A stretch of 64,000 bases of DNA, taken from Limonium bicolor. Its lineage: Eukaryota > Streptophyta > Magnoliopsida > Caryophyllales > Plumbaginaceae. Shown here piece by piece: positions 1 through 10,450 of the stretch; positions within the stretch are counted from its first letter, which is position 1, and each line of letters opens with the position of its first letter. The position numbers and the translations under genes are program-made. The notes under the pieces are model-generated. The model worked only from the letters and a program-made list of their open reading frames with translations, was not told the DNA's origin and ran no database searches. Where the stretch lies: positions 316,994,722 to 317,058,721 of the forward strand of contig CM041776.1 in assembly GCA_023374045.1 (NCBI GenBank). Reading direction: 5' to 3'.

Positions 1-2912
1 GGATTAATAAGTTAAACTAAACCTCTACATAATACTAATGGGAGAATATTATATGAGGTGGTATTGAAATATAACTTAATGTTTTAAGATAGAATCATTA
101 AAAGGATTATGATATAATCTATATTAAACGATGATTTGGCAATTTATCTAAATAATTATCCTTAAGGTTCTTAGAATTAGATAAGCCATATAAATACATT
201 TATTACCAATACTTAGGATGTGAGTTCACAATTAAGTGAGGTATTTAGTAGTTAGAATTTATAGAGGTTTATAAATAGGAATTTGATACTTAAAACCTTT
301 GAACCTTTTATTAGATAAAACTAAGTTACATAAGATATTATACTGATATACTTTACTGTAAGGGGAATAATGTTAGGTTATTTGAATATAAAATATGGGA
401 ATTTTCATAGTAGATTATCTTATTAGATAATTAACAATTTCACTTACGAACCAGAATTTGATTCTTTGATAAATTCTACTCTATGTAGATATATTGTCCA
501 TCCTAAATACAATAAAGGAAATTTATTTATTAGGTTATTCCTTTGAACCCTTAGGTTTTTAAAACAATTTAAATCGTATTTAAGGCTTAAGTTTAATGAA
601 GTTTAGTACAAAGGATTATGCATAGTCTATAGAGAGAATGTGTGTAAAAATAAAACATTTAGGAAATTAAATGTAAGTAAGGATGCATAAAAGGTTATAC
701 TAAACACCTTATTGTATAGGTAATAATAAAACATATAATATACCTTGTGAATACTAAATGTAAGATTAATTCGTTAAATCTAAGTTAACTATAGTATAGT
801 TATTCAGGATGAGAAGCAATTTAACATCTTATGACAAGTTTATTAGATGGTTGTAATTAAAGTCATTCTGAACTAAAGATGAGATAATTGAGTTTAGCAG
901 TTCAATTAAGTTATAATAAAACACGTCTACAACACTACGATTTCAATATACAAGATGTAGATCTTAATTAAGTTAAGGGAAAGACTTAATCATAATGGGT
1001 TATCTAGTAGATATTATTTGAATACATAATCTTTACATTGTGAGATAGTAGTATAGTATTCTGAGATGAGTCCATCGTAGGTCATAATACAATGTTTATT
1101 CTAATTAAGAATAAAGGTATTGAGCTTAGGATTACTATTGACATTCTTAGATTTAATTATATAATATAAACACATTTATGATATAAAGGTCTCAAAAGTC
1201 TTGAATGTGAGGATTGTGGTTAAGTATGAATAAAGTGGATAGGAGTGGACAATTAGCAAATGTTGATAGAATACATTTCTTGATCTTACCACCTTGGGCT
1301 ATACAACGTTCTCAGATAACTCAAAGATTATACATAACATTTAAGTGAGGGCTTAAAAGACAATTGGGACTTAGAAATAAGAGTGAGGAGTTTATTTAAG
1401 CTTAACGTAGGCTACAAGTGATTGATGATAGACTACCTTTAATATTCTTCAGAGTACTGTTGATTGTTTGCGCAAGTTGACTAGAACTGCTACACGTTAT
1501 CCAGGTACGATTTCTCGTACTCAGCGTGTTGTGTTTTTGACTCTATGGAATGTTTTGTACGATTTCTCGTACTCAGCGTATTGTGTTTTGGACTCTATGG
1601 AATGTTTTGTACAATTTCTCGTACTCCGATATTTTTGCTGATTGACTTGTGGAATGTTTTGGAAAACGCTAACCGACTTTAAGAGGAATTTCTAAAAGGG
1701 AATGGTTGTATGACTAACTCAGCTTGTGTGACTAACTGAGCCTTGAATGTGAAACTTACATGGGTATTGGTTCCTTCTATTTGGTTACCCCGTTAGACAT
1801 TGACTGCTTAGGGTTTACGCTTCTGCACTCTGTAGGACTGAGTGTTTTGGTATTGCTCTGGGTAGTTGGTGATCTAGTGGAAATTTGGAAAAAGGTCAAT
1901 CTTGGAAATTCTTCTTTTTGACTCTGGATATTATTTCATCCATGAGCTGGTTCTTGAGGTTTCGACGTGCGCGCGTCTTCAATGGTAACAGAGAGGGGCT
2001 ATATATCCCCTGTCCCAAAAGGGACGTAGTTAACAGAGAGGGGCTGTATATCCCCTGTCCTTAGTGGACGTGGTAAACAGAGAGGGGTTGTATATCCCCT
2101 GTCCTTAGTGGAAGTTAACAGAGAGGGGCTGTATATCCCCTGTCCTTAGTGGACGTGGTAAACAGTGAGGGGCTGTATATCCCCTGTCCTAAAAGGATGT
2201 ACTTGGCGGTGGGGGCCATCTCTCCCAATTGAATTTATTCCACTCTTGAGTATATCTTGTCTATGGGATTCAGCTTTCTGAAATGGTGGGGACATAAACT
2301 GTCTACCACGGGTTATGGGTATTCATATCATTCCTAGTCCCTTTTGACTACTTGAGTTTTTCTCTTCTTAACCAGAATTGGTTCTAACATCAACAATGGA
2401 TGCTTACTAACTATGTGGTGTGACTACTTAAGTGGACGACTTGGTTTGGAAGTTCTCTATCTCTATCTTTGTCTTGTTTTCTTTTCTCTTTAACTTGATT
2501 GTTTTGAAGTGCTTTATCTCTGTTTTACTTTTAAGAGTTTGTTTTCATGTTACTGTTTATTTTGAAGAGTTATGTTTTATAAGTTTGTTTTTGGAGAATT
2601 GTACCAGTTCCATTCCAGGAACTGACCCGCCCCTTTCGGGGTGGGCTGCTTGGTTTCATCTTGCAGGTACAATTGATTTACAGGTGGCCACGACGAGCAT
2701 GAGTGATTGGGATGGGATTAGGTCTATGGAGAGCGAATGTGTTTTAGTATTGTTTTGTTTATGTTAAGTTTTCTCGAAGTTCAGACCGTAGCTTTTGTAG
2801 ATTGTAAGTTGTAATTGGTGAGGTTTGGTGCCGGGTGTTTGGAACCCGATGGTCTGTAATCGCCTTAGAGTTCTTTTTTTTCCGCTGTATTTATGGTTAA
2901 TAGGGGTGTTAC
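1..2912 (+). mobile_element. 3' part of a very long Ty3/Gypsy-type LTR (left copy, cut by window start)
   Basis: This stretch matches 38718-41617 almost end to end with small indels and scattered substitutions. It is AT-rich up to about 1400, then richer, and ends in GGGGTGTTAC. Six bases later comes a primer-binding site, so it reads as the end of a 5' LTR on the plus strand. No protein-coding potential is visible; the open frames at 2432-2767 and 3083-3283 resemble nothing. Its beginning lies outside the window. The total LTR must be long, because the other copy has a further 1.76 kb upstream of the matching part. Family assignment (Ty3/Gypsy, chromovirus-like) is inferred from the tRNA-Met-type primer site and the plant-Gypsy style 3' end at 5130-5173. 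Confidence 0.75.
1987..2205 (+). repeat. Tandem repeat inside the Gypsy LTR, five units of 41-45 bp
   Basis: Units begin near 1987, 2032, 2076, 2117 and 2161. Each holds AACAGAGAGGGGCTGTATAT followed by CCCCTGTCC. The GAGGGG...CCCCTG part can fold into a short hairpin. The same array recurs in the other LTR copy at about 40699-40915 with unit-level differences. It is an internal LTR minisatellite, not a CRISPR array, since the units abut and no unique spacers are present. Confidence 0.85.
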
Positions 2913-2918
2913 GAAAAG

Positions 2919-2930
2919 TGGTATCGAGCG
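2919..2930 (+). other. Primer-binding site of the Gypsy element
   Basis: TGGTATCGAGCG lies six bases after the LTR end. The usual plant primer site complementary to the 3' end of initiator tRNA-Met is TGGTATCAGAGC; this one lacks one A. It marks the LTR/interior boundary and the plus orientation of the element. Confidence 0.7.
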
Positions 2931-5156
2931 TAACTACGCTCTGAACCCGAGAAAAACAAGCAGAGTGAACTACTTAGATTTATAGTGCACTTAAAAATTG
3001 GGGAAACTGGTGTTTGGGGGGGTAGAATTGGGAAGTGAGGACTCCAGTAAGGCACGACTCCTAACCCTTCTTGGAATTGTGAATGATTCCTTTACACTTT
3101 TCTTTTATGAATGTCTGTGAGTGTGATGTGTTGTTTTATACCGTTCCAACAATAAACTACAGAAATATATATATATATAAGTTTGGAACATCCTATATTA
3201 AGTACGATAATAAGATTTTGGTTGAGATAAACCAAATATTAAGCTATTTTTCAAAAGCATACTCATGGAGAATACATGGCTAAAAATGCAATCCTTTAAA
3301 AGCTAGTACACAAATTCCTAGAATTTTAAAGAATACTTTGATGGAAAACAGTATACAATTAGAGCTTTGAATAACTAAGTTAGTATTGATATTATGTGAA
3401 AGTACTTCAAATCCTTTAAGGTTTAAAAATAAATCTCAAGAATTACTTGGTACAAATGTTGCCTAAAGGTAATATTTGGATAAATCTTAAGTCTAGAAAA
3501 TTATTAAGTTAGCAAACACTAGTAGCATACACCCGAACCCGTAAACCGCACTAAAACTCTATGCTAACTTTAGAAAGAAAACACCTAAACCTAACACCCT
3601 ACGGGAAGTGCCTGGTGCGACGAACTCCTAGGCTGAAAGTAGTGGGGGTGCACACCCACTTCTGGAAGTTTAAGGCTAGACAAGCCTTGTCATCTAACCG
3701 TATATAATCTTCTACGCAGGTGATGGATTGTGTTGAACTTGAGGGGAAGTGGTGGTAAGACGTTACCATCATGAAATCTTGAGCTAGGCATATTTCATTA
3801 CTAGCCACAATGAACAATTCAAAACTTATATATTAAGCTCCAGTATTCATACATGTAAAGAGTTTACCGAGAGTTAAATCCTGGGTGAAAAAATACTTAC
3901 CTATGGAGTGAAAACACATGAGTAACACTAAACTAAATATCATTGATCCTTAAATACTCGGAATGTTGAGCATCTAGTGAGGAATTGAGAGTTACTTAAA
4001 GATTGGAAATCTCATGTTTACTTGGAAGTTTAACATTATACATGTATAAAATTTTAGAAGCCACACTAAGAGTGATATTTACAAGAGCCACCATTGTCTA
4101 AGGGAGTACTAAGGTTTAATAATCAGGAGAATACTTACATAGAACAAACCTTAAGAAAAATAATTACCAAGAGTGAGTGAGTTTTCACTAGACTAATTCA
4201 TTTGACTTAAAATTTATATATGGAGTCCCTACCTTGAAAAATAATTCTAAGATAAGGAAATCAGATTTTTGGAGCTACATTATAAGAACTTCCTAAAATT
4301 CTGTCGTGGGTGAAATTATGTATATATATATATATAATAACTAAATTTTATGAAGTAAACACTGAATGAACCGTCTAAGATGCGATGGTTAATTAAAAAG
4401 CAATTGAAACCTGAAAAGTCACAGAAGTATTTATTTTATAGAGTTTTAGCATAGGGTTGACTAATAAACCCTTGAAGATGATCTTTGAAGATTATTGAGG
4501 ATTATTAAATGATCTGAAATATTATTTTAAACTACTCAAATACATTACACCTGATTTATAGCTTGTTATATATGATTGATATGATAAAATGAGCATATAA
4601 TAGACATATAGTTCGTATCAGTCATAAAATGAATGGATAATAATCATAAGATAAGATTTTATAACAGTTAAGAAAATACAAATACAAACAATCAAGAGAT
4701 ACAACTATATATATCGATCGTAGATAAAATCAACGGTGCAATAAAATTTACAACAAAACTGGTTAATAAGGTGTTGAATTCTTTGAATGTGTCGTTAGTA
4801 GCGGTACGAGGGCGTACCTTAGCTATTTTAAGGGGGATATACTGGCATACTCTTCCTTCGTCACCTCATCCAGATTATGCCATGTTGCCTTATTAGCAGA
4901 ACGAGAGGTGTTTGTATGTGCTTGGTTTTTACATTATGACACAGTGTGTGACTATTGATTTTCATCATGCTATGTCTTGGTATATCTTGGTTCGTTTTGA
5001 TTTTGAGTAATCTCGAGTGGAATGTGTTATGGAAATGGATGGAAATAAAGGATTGGATTGGTATGGAATTTCATTGGAATTATTATTGTCTCAGCACACC
5101 CGAAGCGGGTGTGAGTGCCTATTAGTTGATTTTCAAACTTCGAGGCGAAGTTTCTT

Positions 5157-5170
5157 TTAAGGGGGATATA
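5157..5170 (+). other. Polypurine tract of the Gypsy element
   Basis: TTAAGGGGGATATA sits directly before the LTR start TGAAAATTACCCC. It is the expected plus-strand primer site for reverse transcription. Confidence 0.65.
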
Positions 5171-5173
5171 TAA

Positions 5174-6119
5174 TGAAAATTACCCCTAAATTAATTTAGG
5201 GATTTCTTTTATTAAACCTTTAATAATACTATTAAGTATTAAATTATTATATGGAATTATGAATATTAAATTAGTATAGGAATTATGAATATTAAATTAT
5301 TGTATGGAATTATGAGTATTAATATTATATGGAATTATGGAAATTATTTTAGGGGGATTCCTCCTATTTAACTCTAAGGAATACAATTAAATATTTAATT
5401 ATTATATATAATTATATAGTATTATGAATTTAATAATAAGATTTATAAGTCAATAAATCTTGGGAAAATTTCTAAACACTCCAAGTATATTATAAAGATT
5501 TTAGAAAGAGTTGGGACATTGTATTGAAACATAAAAGTCAAAATAAAATTATAGAACCTTAAAGCTTATTAAGCCTTGCTAGGGTTGACTTTTTGAGAAT
5601 GGTCAAACTAGCACATGAAACCTATACCAATAAATAGGTTATGGAAAACATGAAGATCGATAAAAAGAACGTCAAAAACGGATCATCCTAGCCAAAGTTA
5701 TGCTAGATTGAAGTTTAGAGTCAAAACTTTGAGATCTGCCACGTGTCAGTCAATCGCAGGCCGCCCAACACTTAGTCGATTTTCTCCTTGCTTTTCGCCA
5801 ACAGAAATCAGTTTGTTGCCCTATCTTGTGACCTCCATAACTTTCTCCTCGTTTGGAATTTTTGAGTGCCGTCTTTTGCATTCTCTTCTCCTTAATTTCC
5901 TCTTTCCAACCATAACTATTACATTTTCTAACTCATCCTACATCGACGGGAATATTGATCCAAAGTTGCCACCTTGTGAATTCGTAACCCAGAATTCCGG
6001 GTTTTCTCTGAAATCAGGTAAACTTCGTCTTGCCATAACTTCTTCGTTTCTCAGCAAAAATTTTCGTGTTCTTTAGCTCGTTTTGAAGAGCTCTAATCCC
6101 TATACAACTTTCATGTTGA
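5174..6119 (+). mobile_element. Start of the 3' LTR of the Gypsy element, cut by an assembly gap
   Basis: The LTR begins TGAAAATTACCCCTAAATTA and runs 946 bp into the N gap. Its first 500 bp are very AT-rich with repeated ATTAAATTATTATATGGAAT-like words (5235-5345). From about 5700 it turns into a pyrimidine-rich leader. No copy of this part is present elsewhere in the window, whereas 36956-41617 holds the remaining LTR parts; the two pieces may join in the genome. The 122-codon open frame at 5708-6076 resembles nothing. Confidence 0.6.
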
Positions 6120-6619
6120 NNNNNNNNNNNNNNNNNNNNNNNNNNNNNNNNNNNNNNNNNNNNNNNNNNNNNNNNNNNNNNNNNNNNNNNNNNNNNNNNN
6201 NNNNNNNNNNNNNNNNNNNNNNNNNNNNNNNNNNNNNNNNNNNNNNNNNNNNNNNNNNNNNNNNNNNNNNNNNNNNNNNNNNNNNNNNNNNNNNNNNNNN
6301 NNNNNNNNNNNNNNNNNNNNNNNNNNNNNNNNNNNNNNNNNNNNNNNNNNNNNNNNNNNNNNNNNNNNNNNNNNNNNNNNNNNNNNNNNNNNNNNNNNNN
6401 NNNNNNNNNNNNNNNNNNNNNNNNNNNNNNNNNNNNNNNNNNNNNNNNNNNNNNNNNNNNNNNNNNNNNNNNNNNNNNNNNNNNNNNNNNNNNNNNNNNN
6501 NNNNNNNNNNNNNNNNNNNNNNNNNNNNNNNNNNNNNNNNNNNNNNNNNNNNNNNNNNNNNNNNNNNNNNNNNNNNNNNNNNNNNNNNNNNNNNNNNNNN
6601 NNNNNNNNNNNNNNNNNNN
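6120..6619. other. Assembly gap of exactly 500 N
   Basis: Exactly 500 undetermined bases, the same length as the second gap, so this is a placeholder for a gap of unknown size. Open frames running through it are meaningless. Confidence 0.99.
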
Positions 6620-6848
6620 TACTACTATTTCTACTCTAAAAAACTGTAAATTATGACAAAAAAGAACCTGATTTTGCAGATCAAACTAGCAGAAATGATG
6701 ACTTCAGCACCGGCTTTCCTCCTGCTCCCGTTCCCCCCCGCTCACGCTCCGGTTACCGCTTCTAGAGAGAAGTCAGAGAGAATTCTAAAGAGAGATGAGA
6801 AGTTTTGAGATTTTGAAATTTTGTGGAGAGATAATAGGGGTAAAGGTG

Positions 6849-6856
6849 TATATATA
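6849..6856 (-). promoter_or_regulatory. Possible TATA box of a divergent, leftward transcript
   Basis: TATATATA at 6849-6856 is followed on the minus strand by a CT-rich, leader-like stretch (about 6770-6830) and then by sequence with no ATG before the gap at 6619. A leftward gene with a 5' untranslated first exon running into the gap would look like this. The stretch 6620-6994 holds no recognisable protein. Confidence 0.3.
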
Positions 6857-7094
6857 GGAGAATTTAAGAGTAAGGGCAAAATGGTAAAGTTTTTTAATTT
6901 CTGACTGAGCGAAGTGAAAACTCGACTGAACGAACAGTTCTTTATCTATCTCCGTGCCAAATCTCGATGGGAAAAGTCTCCCAATGCTTCTCATCTTCCT
7001 CCCGAACTCCTTACAACTCCATTTGGTAAAACGTGAAGGGGAAACGTCAAAACTAACAGTTTTTTCGCAGATCGCTTCCTCGTTTACACAAGCC

Positions 7095-7101
7095 TATAAA
7101 T
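7095..7101 (+). promoter_or_regulatory. TATA box candidate of the F-box gene
   Basis: TATAAAT lies 222 bp before the F-box gene start codon. Transcription would start around 7125-7135, giving a 5' leader of about 190 nt. The leader is rich in C and T, as in many plant leaders. Confidence 0.5.
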
Positions 7102-7322
7102 CAAACTCTAACGCCGCACGTACTTCTCCTCTCACTTTCTATCGCAACACATATTTTCCTCTTCCTTTAGCCGACGCTCCATCTGCACAAGCTGTGTCGC
7201 TCGACCTCCTCGCTTTTTACCCTGTAATTTAGGGTTTTTGTGCTAGTCTTTTGTATTTTCTGTTTCTGATTCCAATTGGACATATAACCAAACTCTGAGC
7301 ACCATCATCTTATCTCGAACTC

Positions 7323-8767
7323 ATGGATATAATCAGTAGCCTTCCGGATGTCGTGATTGAATCTATACTTGAAAAGTTACCGCTGGTTGATCAAGTAAGG
7401 ACCAGCATCTTGTCAACCGGTTGGAGACATAGATGGGCTAGAATTTCGTCGTTAGCGATAGATAGAAATTTCTACGATTTCCTTTCTACCTCCAAGCCAA
7501 TTCTAAAGAAAGGGACGTCCAAGACGATTCTAAAGAAAGGGACGTCCAACTCTAAGTTACTCCGTGATGGGGACTATCTGAATGTCATAAATAGTCTTCT
7601 GGTGCAGCACATAGGCCATCTTCGTGTGTTCTCCTTGTTTATACCGCGTGACGGGTTGAAGTCAGGATATCATCTCCCTGTTCAATATGTTTTGAGGAAT
7701 GGCACCGAAAGTTTTTCTTTGATCAACGGAAATCACAACGAATGCTTTGTTTTACCTCTCTTCACAGTTGTTGGTCTTAAAAGTCTGACACTTCAGAGGT
7801 GTGAGCTTCGCCTTCCACCTGCATTTCGTGGTTTTTCAAATCTCACATGGTTTGCTCAGTTATGTCATACAGGTCGTGGTGATACATTCTTCAGTTTAAT
7901 TTCAAGTTGTCCTGCTCTAGAAGTAGTTGTGGTTCATGGATTTAATTACCATGATCGAGCTCTTAATTTTGTCTCTCCAAGGCTTCGTCATTTGTCCCTT
8001 GGAGGGGAGTTCAAATCCATCTCTCTGCGCAGTCCGCAGACTATGGAAACATTCGGATTGTTGTATACTGGGTCTAACATATCATCAGTAGACTTGGACG
8101 TTCTTCACAGCATGACTAACCTTAAGCATCTTACGTTGGGGAGATTTGCGCATAAGGTAAACAAATGTTAATTCATTTAGTTTTTTATTTATAGTTTTTT
8201 CATTGCAGAATTTCATAATTTGTTTCTTTTGGTGAAGATTTTAGCTAAGTGCACTGATCTTCCAAGGCTGGGTCAGATGAATAAATTGTCCTTACGTGAT
8301 TTGGGCTTGCATGATATTGACGTCCTTAACTGTATCTTGCGCCTCTTTACTAGCTCTCAAAACTTGAAGGAACTTGACATCGAGGTATATGATTCTTGAT
8401 ATGTTATAAGTTATGCTTATTTATTGCTGTAATGCCACTATCAGACTCATCTTATCGCAGAAGTTTTATGTACATGCAGATGCTGATCACCTCTTTTAAA
8501 GCTTATGATAACCCTGAATGTCTCTCAGTTATCAAGTGTTACGAAAATCATGAATTTGGTAAGCTCAGTAGGGTTAGAATCATAGGAATAAGGGGCTTGA
8601 GAACTGAGATGGACCTAATTGAACTGTTACTCTGCCGGTCTCCCCTGCTTGAGTTAATGTCTATCAATGTTTTTGGTGATATTGGTACAAGTGTGAAGAA
8701 GCATACTATCGCTGAGGATGTTGCTGGTTTTTACCGACTATCTCCCATTGCTAAGATCCAATTCTGA
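7323..8767 (+). CDS. F-box/FBD/LRR-type protein, three exons
   Basis: Predicted exons are 7323-8156, 8238-8384 and 8480-8767, each intron bounded by GT...AG and all in phase 0, giving 422 codons plus TGA. Residues about 5-38 (LPDVVIESILEKLP...W) form an N-terminal F-box, the part that in this family binds SKP1 in an SCF ubiquitin ligase. Leucine-rich segments follow (about 100-330: LRVFSLFIPRDG, LKSLTLQRCEL, LRHLSLGG, LKHLTLG), with an FBD-like end (SPLLELMSI). Length and order fit plant F-box/FBD/LRR proteins of the At1g13570 type, usually about 410-420 residues. The start is the first ATG after the leader. A 27-bp in-frame tandem duplication adds nine residues after the F-box. The substrate is unknown. 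The splice sites are my prediction; the unspliced first exon would stop at 8171. Confidence 0.82.
7500..7553 (+). repeat. 27-bp in-frame tandem duplication inside the F-box gene
   Basis: Two adjacent 27-bp units (7500-7526 and 7527-7553) are identical over their first 23 bases. They encode ILKKGTSKT and ILKKGTSNS, a nine-residue basic repeat between the F-box and the leucine-rich part. Confidence 0.9.
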
Positions 8768-9419
8768 TTTAGTTCTGTTCTGTCTCGTCACCTTTACTTT
8801 GCTTCGTTTTGGTATTTTGCGGTACATCTCTGGGTGGTGTTTCAAATTGCTGCGTTCTCTCTACTCCAGTTAGCTGCGGATTGGCTATTGCACCCTTCTT
8901 TTGATGCTGCTCCTGCTCCGTATATTATCTTGAAGCCTTTCTCCCCCATTTTGTCATTTGTTCGGGTACCGGTATTCAGCAGCAGCTTATGCAAGAGCTC
9001 GATGACTTTTTTCTGCTTTTGTAACTATGTGCTTTTGTTGAGGATGCGTATGTACGTAGGTTTGATTAGGTTTTAAGGGAAAGTATTGGTTTTGGGACTG
9101 ATTTTTCTATCCATCTTACTTCTGAACTTCCAGACCATTGACCTGCTATCTATGATCATAACGTTGTAATATATGTCAAAGTATTATTTTCATATGCTTT
9201 GTTTTGTTGAGGATTATCAACCCATCGGGGGAGAAAAAAACAGAGAAATAAAAGAGCTCCTACATCGAAGTAGAGCATGTTTTTTTATTGAGGAAGTATA
9301 ATTTCCTTAAGCATTAAATGCTTTTTTGAAAAAAAAAACATAATTAGTCTTCCTAAAATGTTGAGTTATGACTAAAACATAAATATGTACTATCATACGA
9401 AAAGTAATATACTATTACA
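8768..9419 (+). other. 3' flank of the F-box gene, no gene seen
   Basis: This probably includes the 3' untranslated region. An 80-codon open frame at 8834-9076 lies here but has no recognisable features; it could be an unrecognised extra exon or chance. After about 9230 the sequence is AT-rich. Confidence 0.4.
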
Positions 9420-9863
9420 AAGAAAAAAATATAGATATATTCAATAATATGTGTGGAAACAATAATAATAACAGCAAATTGAAGGTTTTGTTGGTGAATA
9501 ATAAACTATGAAAATAAACAAGAATCAAAAGTGAAATTATAACAATTCAAGTAAAAGAAATATAACAGATTGATTTAATCCATGTTCATCTCCCGATACC
9601 GAATGTGGATTCTAATTAACAGTTATCAAAACTTTAATCCTCGTTGAGAATTTTTAAAAGTCGGTTTGTCTATTAATGAATCTCGTGTCTAGATTAGACA
9701 TTGTTTTTGTAGTCTATTTATTGTCGTAGTTCTCACTCATAAGAAAACAAAGTAATAAAGTTTAATAATTGGTCAAATCACAAGACTTTAATAAATGAAA
9801 ACAAGTATATCACCATTAAATCTGATAAATCATAAAGTCGGATTCTTGGATACATAGCAAATC

Positions 9864-9872
9864 AGAATTCAG
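9864..9872 (+). repeat. Left target-site duplication of the LINE insertion
   Basis: AGAATTCAG here is repeated exactly at 10451-10459, directly after the poly-A tail. Confidence 0.85.
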
Positions 9873-10450
9873 CTCCTGGAGGTTTCTCACTTGGATCCTC
9901 TTCAGAATAAAGTGAAGACAGACAAGCAGCAGTTTGGCGTCCTCCTTCTGTAGGTTGTGTCAAGATTAATGTGGATGGTGCGGTCTCATCCTTTGGCAGT
10001 GCTGCAGCTGGAGGTTCTTGCAGAAATCATAGAGGAGATTGGCTTGGAGGCTTTACTCATGGTTTGGGCCAAGCAAATGTACAGGAAACAGAGCTTTGGG
10101 CAGTGTATGACGGTCTTCGGTTGGGTGAAATTCTTAAGTGTAAAAACATCATTATCGAATCTGATTCTTATGAGGTAGTAGATCTGTTTAGGCAACAGAG
10201 AGGTAATCATCACCCATGTGAAAGCCTTTTTAGAGCTTGTGAAAGCAAATTTGCTAGCTTTACCTCCTGTGTAATAGTTAGTATAGATAGAGAGGCTAAT
10301 AGAGTTGCAGATTCGATTGCCAAGTTTGCTTTAGATAGCGCTCAGCTATTTGAGGTTCTTGTCAATCCCCCTGAATTGAGTAGCTCTTTGCTACTTTCTG
10401 ATGTAAACTCTATTGAGTAGTTAATAAATGTCCATTTCATCAAAAAAAAA
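9873..10450 (+). mobile_element. 5'-truncated LINE with poly-A tail
   Basis: A 578-bp insertion flanked by the exact 9-bp repeat AGAATTCAG. It ends TTAATAAATGTCCATTTCAT followed by C and a run of A, the typical 3' end of plant L1-type LINEs. Only the terminal RNase H region of ORF2 is kept, as expected after incomplete reverse transcription from the 3' end. Confidence 0.88.
9911..10420 (+). pseudogene. LINE ORF2 fragment: plant RNase H-like domain (RVT_3 type)
   Basis: The frame runs open from just after a stop at 9908-9910 to TAG at 10418-10420, about 169 codons. It carries WRPPSVGCVKINVDGA, the common start of the RNase H-like domain at the end of plant LINE ORF2. The acidic residues expected at the active site are present: D in INVDGA, E in ETELWAVYDGL, D in IESDS and D in NRVAD. 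The domain removes RNA from RNA/DNA hybrids in LINE replication, but here the endonuclease and reverse transcriptase are missing and no proper start remains, so this is a dead fragment. Similar domains also occur as stand-alone plant ribonuclease H-like genes, but the A-tail and target duplication favour a LINE. Confidence 0.82.

Larger units (their letters stand above)
2913..5173 (+). mobile_element. Interior remnant of the Gypsy element, no gag-pol left
   Basis: Between the primer site and the next LTR there are only about 2.26 kb, far short of the 4-6 kb of a plant Gypsy gag-pol. I find no protease, reverse transcriptase, RNase H, integrase or chromodomain motif. The 3' end keeps the form common in plant Ty3/Gypsy elements: a CTTCGAGGCGAAG stem near 5138-5150, then a polypurine tract. 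A second polypurine-like run occurs at about 4838-4850, also after a GAGGGCG motif, suggesting rearrangement. The element is a deletion derivative or non-autonomous. Confidence 0.6.

Noticed and set aside
1987..2205. CRISPR-like regular repeats
   Set aside because: The units abut without unique spacers, lie in a plant LTR, and recur in its other copy.
6083..6649. A 188-codon open frame across the first gap
   Set aside because: It consists almost entirely of N positions. The same holds for the frames across 36417-37056.
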